Below are positions 59,900-64,000 of a stretch of 64,000 nucleotides of DNA, one piece after another (position 1 is the stretch's first letter; each line of letters starts with the position of its first letter). Made by a program: the position numbers and the translations under genes. The notes under the pieces are model-generated. The model was not told the origin of the DNA and made no database searches. It was given only the letters and a program-made list of their open reading frames with translations. The stretch is from Stackebrandtia nassauensis DSM 44728 (GTDB lineage Bacteria; Actinomycetota; Actinomycetes; Mycobacteriales; Micromonosporaceae): positions 3,038,001-3,102,000 of the forward strand of contig NC_013947.1 of assembly GCF_000024545.1 (NCBI RefSeq). The letters are read 5' to 3'.

Positions 59900-61132
59900 C
59901 TACCAAGCTGCCGGTGCTGGATACCCCAACACTTCTCGGAACCGATCGACGTCCATGATGGGGATGTTGTAGCCGCGAGCTTTCTTCGCTTTGCCCGACA
60001 ATGAGTCAGAATCAGCCGCGATCACCAGCTTGACCTTCTTAGTCACCGCTCGATGCGGCACGAACCCATGCTCAATCGCGCGCTGTTCCCACTCTTCACG
60101 CGACTCCGGCATCGTCCCGGTGAACACCACCATGTCCCCAGGAGCGATCGGAAGCGGCGTCGTATCGCTATCCTTCGAAAGTGCCTGAGCAGCCTTGATA
60201 GCCAAGTCGATCGCTTCCAAGGGTAGATCGAGAATCCCTGCCACCTGACGAAGATCTTCTTCTTCCTCAGCCGACAGGTGATGATCGGCCAATGCTACTC
60301 GCGCCAACGCTTCCAGATAGTCGTGATGCAGTTGTCGGGTCTGAACATCGCTGATCTGCAAACTCGTGGCCAGCGCTCGCAACGCGGCGGTCTCGTCCGC
60401 TGACAGATATCGATCGGAAAGCGCTTCGTCCAGAACGGCCAAATATGGATCGGAGACTTCGGAAGACTGGACACGCGGTAGATAGTCAACAAGCGCGGAG
60501 ATGAACGGATCGCCGTGTGAAGGTTTATGCGGCACTGACTCGCGCTGGCGAACGTGGGCGTTCGTCACCGGAACTGTTGGCCACGTGCAAGACCGGGAGA
60601 GGGGGAGGCGGTCGTGCCACGGCACCCCTCCTCGGGCGGCATTGATGTAGTGTTTCAGCAGGGCCGCTGTTGCTTCGGCGTCCGACAGCGCCGAATGCCA
60701 GCCAGTTAGCTGGACTCCAGCTGCCTTGCAACACTCAGGCAGCGATCGGCTCGCGCCCTCCAGGAACGTCGTAGACCAGTTCATCGTGCATACACCCAGG
60801 TGGTGGTTGTAGGTGAGTTGATGTCCCAGGCGTTCGAACTCAGCGCTCAGGAAACGCAGATCGAATGGCAGATTGTGTGCGACGAGCGTCCGTCCAGACA
60901 GCATTTGAATCAGTTGTCCGGCAATGTCGCCGAATTTCGGCGCATCAATGACCTGGCGAGCTTTGATGCCATGGATATGTTGTGGCCCAAGGTCTCTATC
61001 GGGGTTCAACAAAGTCGACCAAGTGTTTTCGATGCTACCTTCGTCGTCAGCAAGTACTACGGCGATCTCGATGATCCGGTGGTGCATTCCAGGGATGATG
61101 CCGGTGGTCTCAGTGTCGAATACGGCGTACAT
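59900..61132 (-). CDS. DEDDh exonuclease-TerB-like-BRCT protein
   Basis: A 410-residue multidomain protein. A DnaQ-type 3'-5' exonuclease (residues 1-170) has FDTETTG, AHNLPFDLRFL and the DEDDh end HSALSDAEATAAL. A TerB-like acidic helical module (about 225-325; SDRYLSADETAALRALA and LADHHLSAEEEEDLR) follows, then a BRCT domain (about 328-405; GDMVVFTGTMPESREEW). The start is the ATG with GGAGG before it; a longer in-frame extension is antisense noise. It leads the minus-strand island and may process DNA ends for the helicase-nuclease next to it. Confidence 0.88.
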   Translation of the reverse strand: MYAVFDTETTGIIPGMHHRIIEIAVVLADDEGSIENTWSTLLNPDRDLGPQHIHGIKARQVIDAPKFGDIAGQLIQMLSGRTLVAHNLPFDLRFLSAEFERLGHQLTYNHHLGVCTMNWSTTFLEGASRSLPECCKAAGVQLTGWHSALSDAEATAALLKHYINAARGGVPWHDRLPLSRSCTWPTVPVTNAHVRQRESVPHKPSHGDPFISALVDYLPRVQSSEVSDPYLAVLDEALSDRYLSADETAALRALATSLQISDVQTRQLHHDYLEALARVALADHHLSAEEEEDLRQVAGILDLPLEAIDLAIKAAQALSKDSDTTPLPIAPGDMVVFTGTMPESREEWEQRAIEHGFVPHRAVTKKVKLVIAADSDSLSGKAKKARGYNIPIMDVDRFREVLGYPAPAAW

Positions 61133-61196
61133 TGGGCCTCCAATTTCCAATACGAAACGTGCTCGGGATATTACTTGCGTTCCGCCATAGTGAAAC

Positions 61197-61212
61197 GGGG
61201 CCTTTCTGCCCC
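61197..61212 (-). terminator. Weak stem-loop after dnaE2
   Basis: GGGGC (61197-61201) and GCCCC (61208-61212) form a 5-bp stem with a 6-base loop. On the minus strand it is followed by GTTTCACT. It could partly end dnaE2 transcription before the exonuclease gene. Confidence 0.35.
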
Positions 61213-61308
61213 ATGAGGATGTCCGAGTTGCGCGATGGGCCACATGAACGGTGTTATCGAGCTCATTACCGACTGACCAAGCTGTTCTGGAATAGCCCGA
61301 CTCGCCGG

Positions 61309-64000
61309 TCAGCGGAAGTCGCGGATGGGGATTTTCGCGGTGGTTTGGAGCGGGGTTAGTTTGTCGGCGGTTATGGAGCGGGCGCCGTCGTGGTTTTCGA
61401 GGCGGCCTCGGATGAGGAGGGCGGGGGCGGTGTGGGTCGGGCGGGGGTGGGTGAGGCGGAGGCCGGTGGGGCAGACGATGTTGGCGTGGCCGGTTTCGTC
61501 TTCGAGGTTGAGGAAGAGGACGCCGTGGGCGGTTTCGGGGGCTTGGCGGTGGGTGACGAGTCCGCCGATGGTGACCCGGGATTTGTCGGGCATTGTGGAG
61601 AGTAGGTGGATGGGGATGGCGCCGTGGGCGGCGAGTTGGTGGCGGATGTGGGTGATCGGGTGGGTGGTGGGGGAGCTGTTGGTGGTGTGGAGGTTGGCGG
61701 CGGTGAGTTCGGCGGCGCTCATGCCCGGGAGGGTGGGTGGGGTGAGGGTGGTGGTGCCGTCGAGGGTGTCGGGGGTGTTGGCCGCGGCGGGGGCGGCCGT
61801 CCATAGTGCTTGGCGACGGGTGAGGCCGAAGTCGGCGAGGGCGCCGGAGGTGGCGAGGTTCTCGAGTTGGGTGGTGGTGATCTCGGCTCGGCGGGCCAGT
61901 TGGGAGATGTCGGTGTAGGGCTGGCCCCGGACGATGCGTTCGGCTGTTTCGGTGTTTATGCCGCGGATCTGGTCGAGGCCGAGGCGGACGGTGGGGCCTT
62001 GGGCGCCCCAGGTGGCGGGTGTGGTTTCGGGGAGGGCGGGGGCGCCTTTCTGGTCCAGTGTGGTGGTCGCGGAGCTGTGGTTGATGTGGACGGCGTGGAC
62101 GGTGACGCCGTGGCGGCGGGCGTCGGCGATGAGGGTGTTGACGGAGTAGAAGCCCATGGGTTGGGCGCGGATCAGGCCGACCAGGAAGGCGGCGGGGTAG
62201 TAGCGCTTGAGGTAGGCCGAGGCGTAGGCGATGTAGGCGAAGCTGATGGCGTGGGATTCGGGGAATCCGTAGCCGGAGAACGCTTCGAGTCGGGACCACA
62301 GGTCGTCGGCCAGGGGGCCGGTGATGTCGTTGGCGGCGGCGCCGGTGAGGAAGCGGGATTTGAGGCGCTGCATGCGTTCGACGGATCGTTTGGCGCCCAT
62401 GGCTTGTCGTAGTTCGTCGGCTTCGGCGGCGGAGAAACCGGCGCAGTCGCTGGCCAGGGCCATCATCTGCTCCTGGAACAGGGGGACGCCCAGGGTGCGC
62501 TTCAGGGCGGCTTCCATGGTGGGGTGGGGGTACTCGATGGGCTCCTCGCCGCGGCGGCGGCGGACGTAGGGGTGGACCGCACCGCCCTGGATCGGGCCGG
62601 GGCGAACCAGGGCTATTTGGACGGCCAGGTCGTGCAGGTTCTCGGCGCGCAGTCGAGGAGCGAGCTGGATTTGGGCGCGGGACTCGATCTGGAAGGTGCC
62701 GACGCTGTCGCCCGCGTGGATCATCGCGTACACGTCGGGGTCGGTGGGCGCCAGCTTCTTCAGGTCGATGCCGGTGGCGTAGTGGGTGTTGGCGAGGTCG
62801 GCGGCCTCGTGCAGTGCCGTGAGCATGCCCAGACCGAGGAGGTCGAACTTCACCAGACCGGCGTCGGCGCAGTCGTCCTTGTCCCACTGCAGGACGGTGC
62901 GGTTCTCCATGCGGGCGTGCTCGACGGGGACCACCTCGATGACGGGACGGTCGCAGATCACCATGCCGCCACTGTGGATGCCGAGGTGGCGGGGCGCGCC
63001 GAGCAGTTGGCCCGCGTAGGTGCCCACGTCGGTGGGGAGTTCGTCGAGGGCGGGGCCGCCGCGGCGGGGGGAGTTGGCCGACCAGGCGTCGATCTGGCCG
63101 GGGGAGTGGCCCAGCGCGGTGGCGACGTCGCGGGTGGCCGAGCGGCGGCGGTAGCTGATCACGTTGGCCACCTGGGCCGCGTAGGTGCGTCCGTACTTCG
63201 TGAACACGTATTGGATGACCTCCTCGCGGCGGCGGGCCTCGATGTCGAGGTCGATGTCGGGCGGGCCCTCACGGATCGGGGACATGAACCGCTCGAACAG
63301 CAGGTTGTAGCGGACCGGGTCGACGGCGGTGATGCCGAGGCAGTAGCAGACCACGGAGGTGACGGCGGAACCCCTGCCCTGCACCAGGATCCGGTTCTCC
63401 TCGCAGAAGCCGACGATGTCGCGGACGATGAGGAAGTAGCCGGGGAACCCGAGATTGGTGATGATGTCGAGTTCGTGTTCCAGTCGCCGGTACGCCTCCG
63501 GGCGTTCGGCGGCCGTCCCATATAGACGCAGCGCCCCTTCGCGGGCCAGCTCGCGGAGCCAGGAAGCCTCATCGTGGCCGTCGGGGACCGGGAACGGCGG
63601 CAGCGCGGGGGCGATCAGGTCGAGGTCGAAGGCCAGTTCCCCGGTCAGCCGGACGGTGTTGGCCACCGCCCCGGGGAAGGGCGCGAAGCGTTCGGCCATT
63701 TCGGACGGCGAGCACAGCCGGGCCACCGGTGCCGCGGGCAGCCAGCCGTCCAGCTCCTCCAGGGGCAGGTTGGCCCGGATCGCCGACATCACCTGGGACA
63801 ACCGGTGCCGGGCGGCGCGGGCATAGTGGACGTTGTTGGTGGCCACCACGGGCAGGTCCAGGTCGGTGGCCAGGTCGAACAGCAGCTGGTTGTGATCGGT
63901 GTCGACGAAGGCCCGGTGGTCGGTCAGTTCCACGGCGACGCCCTCGGGGCCGAACAAGTGCTTGAGCCGCTCCAGTTCCCGTCGGACGGCGTCGGGGCCG
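61309..64000 (-). CDS. dnaE2: Error-prone DNA polymerase DnaE2 (C-terminal ~897 residues; cut by right edge)
   Basis: A C-family polymerase whose start lies beyond the window. Visible parts are the end of the PHP domain, the thumb/palm RGSAVTSVVCYCLGI, the catalytic PPDIDLDIEARRREEV with two metal-binding Asp, fingers with PLFQEQMMALASDCAGFS and GYGFPESHAISFAYIAY, a helix-hairpin-helix region (IRGINTETAERIV) and an OB-fold end. The DnaE2/ImuC type is indicated by the PDIDLDIE form and the missing tau-binding tail. It works in SOS translesion synthesis with ImuA/ImuB, whose genes may lie further right. Confidence 0.9.
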   Translation of the reverse strand, partial: GPDAVRRELERLKHLFGPEGVAVELTDHRAFVDTDHNQLLFDLATDLDLPVVATNNVHYARAARHRLSQVMSAIRANLPLEELDGWLPAAPVARLCSPSEMAERFAPFPGAVANTVRLTGELAFDLDLIAPALPPFPVPDGHDEASWLRELAREGALRLYGTAAERPEAYRRLEHELDIITNLGFPGYFLIVRDIVGFCEENRILVQGRGSAVTSVVCYCLGITAVDPVRYNLLFERFMSPIREGPPDIDLDIEARRREEVIQYVFTKYGRTYAAQVANVISYRRRSATRDVATALGHSPGQIDAWSANSPRRGGPALDELPTDVGTYAGQLLGAPRHLGIHSGGMVICDRPVIEVVPVEHARMENRTVLQWDKDDCADAGLVKFDLLGLGMLTALHEAADLANTHYATGIDLKKLAPTDPDVYAMIHAGDSVGTFQIESRAQIQLAPRLRAENLHDLAVQIALVRPGPIQGGAVHPYVRRRRGEEPIEYPHPTMEAALKRTLGVPLFQEQMMALASDCAGFSAAEADELRQAMGAKRSVERMQRLKSRFLTGAAANDITGPLADDLWSRLEAFSGYGFPESHAISFAYIAYASAYLKRYYPAAFLVGLIRAQPMGFYSVNTLIADARRHGVTVHAVHINHSSATTTLDQKGAPALPETTPATWGAQGPTVRLGLDQIRGINTETAERIVRGQPYTDISQLARRAEITTTQLENLATSGALADFGLTRRQALWTAAPAAANTPDTLDGTTTLTPPTLPGMSAAELTAANLHTTNSSPTTHPITHIRHQLAAHGAIPIHLLSTMPDKSRVTIGGLVTHRQAPETAHGVLFLNLEDETGHANIVCPTGLRLTHPRPTHTAPALLIRGRLENHDGARSITADKLTPLQTTAKIPIRDFR

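Noticed and set aside
59900-62887. 995-residue minus frame fused to the exonuclease gene
   Set aside because: The part upstream of 61132 is antisense-like, His/Pro/Arg-rich sequence from another frame of dnaE2. A good ATG with GGAGG at 61132 marks the true start.
1-64000. CRISPR arrays, insertion sequences, integrase or rRNA genes
   Set aside because: None seen: no regularly spaced repeats, no transposase or integrase motifs, and no rRNA-like segments in either strand.

Overview
The window is very GC-rich chromosomal DNA with dense, mostly overlapping genes, many GTG starts and actinobacterial family types: LacI-controlled sugar ABC systems, TIGR03083-type proteins, cydAB, an IdeR-type iron box and an error-prone DnaE2 polymerase. 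It looks like a Gram-positive actinobacterium, possibly near Micromonosporales or Glycomycetales. No 16S rRNA is present, so the genus is not proven. Both window edges cut a gene: araB on the left and dnaE2 on the right.

Layout. 1-7.9 kb is an L-arabinose operon (araB-araD-araA) continued by a monosaccharide ABC transporter (binding lipoprotein, double ATPase, permease), with a convergent LacI repressor that carries its own operator. 8.0-9.7 kb holds a conserved hypothetical gene and then a roughly 320-base stretch with no ordinary gene. That stretch contains both halves of a near-perfect tRNA cloverleaf in reversed (circularly permuted) order, flanked by long-range complementary strands, followed by two decayed genes. 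9.7-18.5 kb is mixed: acetyltransferase, anchored secreted protein, RidA, an Rrf2 repressor beside a LysE-type exporter, an orphan response regulator, LysR, a secreted M9-type collagenase and TetR.

18.5-28.6 kb is an acyl-CoA catabolic cluster: CoA ligase and MaoC hydratase on one strand, and on the other three acyl-CoA dehydrogenases, a phosphotransferase, a quinone-oxidoreductase-like enzyme and three SDRs. The first dehydrogenase and the phosphotransferase resemble a split ACAD10/11 enzyme. 28.6-37.2 kb has an MFS exporter, a VOC protein, a membrane protein, methyltransferases, a tightly coupled four-gene glycosyl-transfer operon and MTA phosphorylase. 37.3-50.2 kb includes a small HTH gene with a striking tandem palindrome, epoxide hydrolase, PadR, cydAB, beta-propeller membrane proteins, a siderophore-interacting reductase with an iron box, and assorted hydrolases.

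50.3-61.1 kb is a probable conflict/defence island on the minus strand, visibly less GC-rich than its surroundings. In transcription order it has a DEDDh exonuclease-TerB-like-BRCT protein, a 1801-residue DUF4011/SF1 helicase/Vsr-like nuclease (Hhe type) ending in a GreA-C-like domain, a small membrane protein of EACC1 type, and a caspase-SF1 helicase fusion translationally coupled to it. 61.3 kb to the end is dnaE2.

Most notable: the circularly permuted tRNA-like RNA at about 8.76-9.08 kb and the caspase-helicase/EACC1/Hhe island. All family assignments are by eye from motifs; no database search was run.
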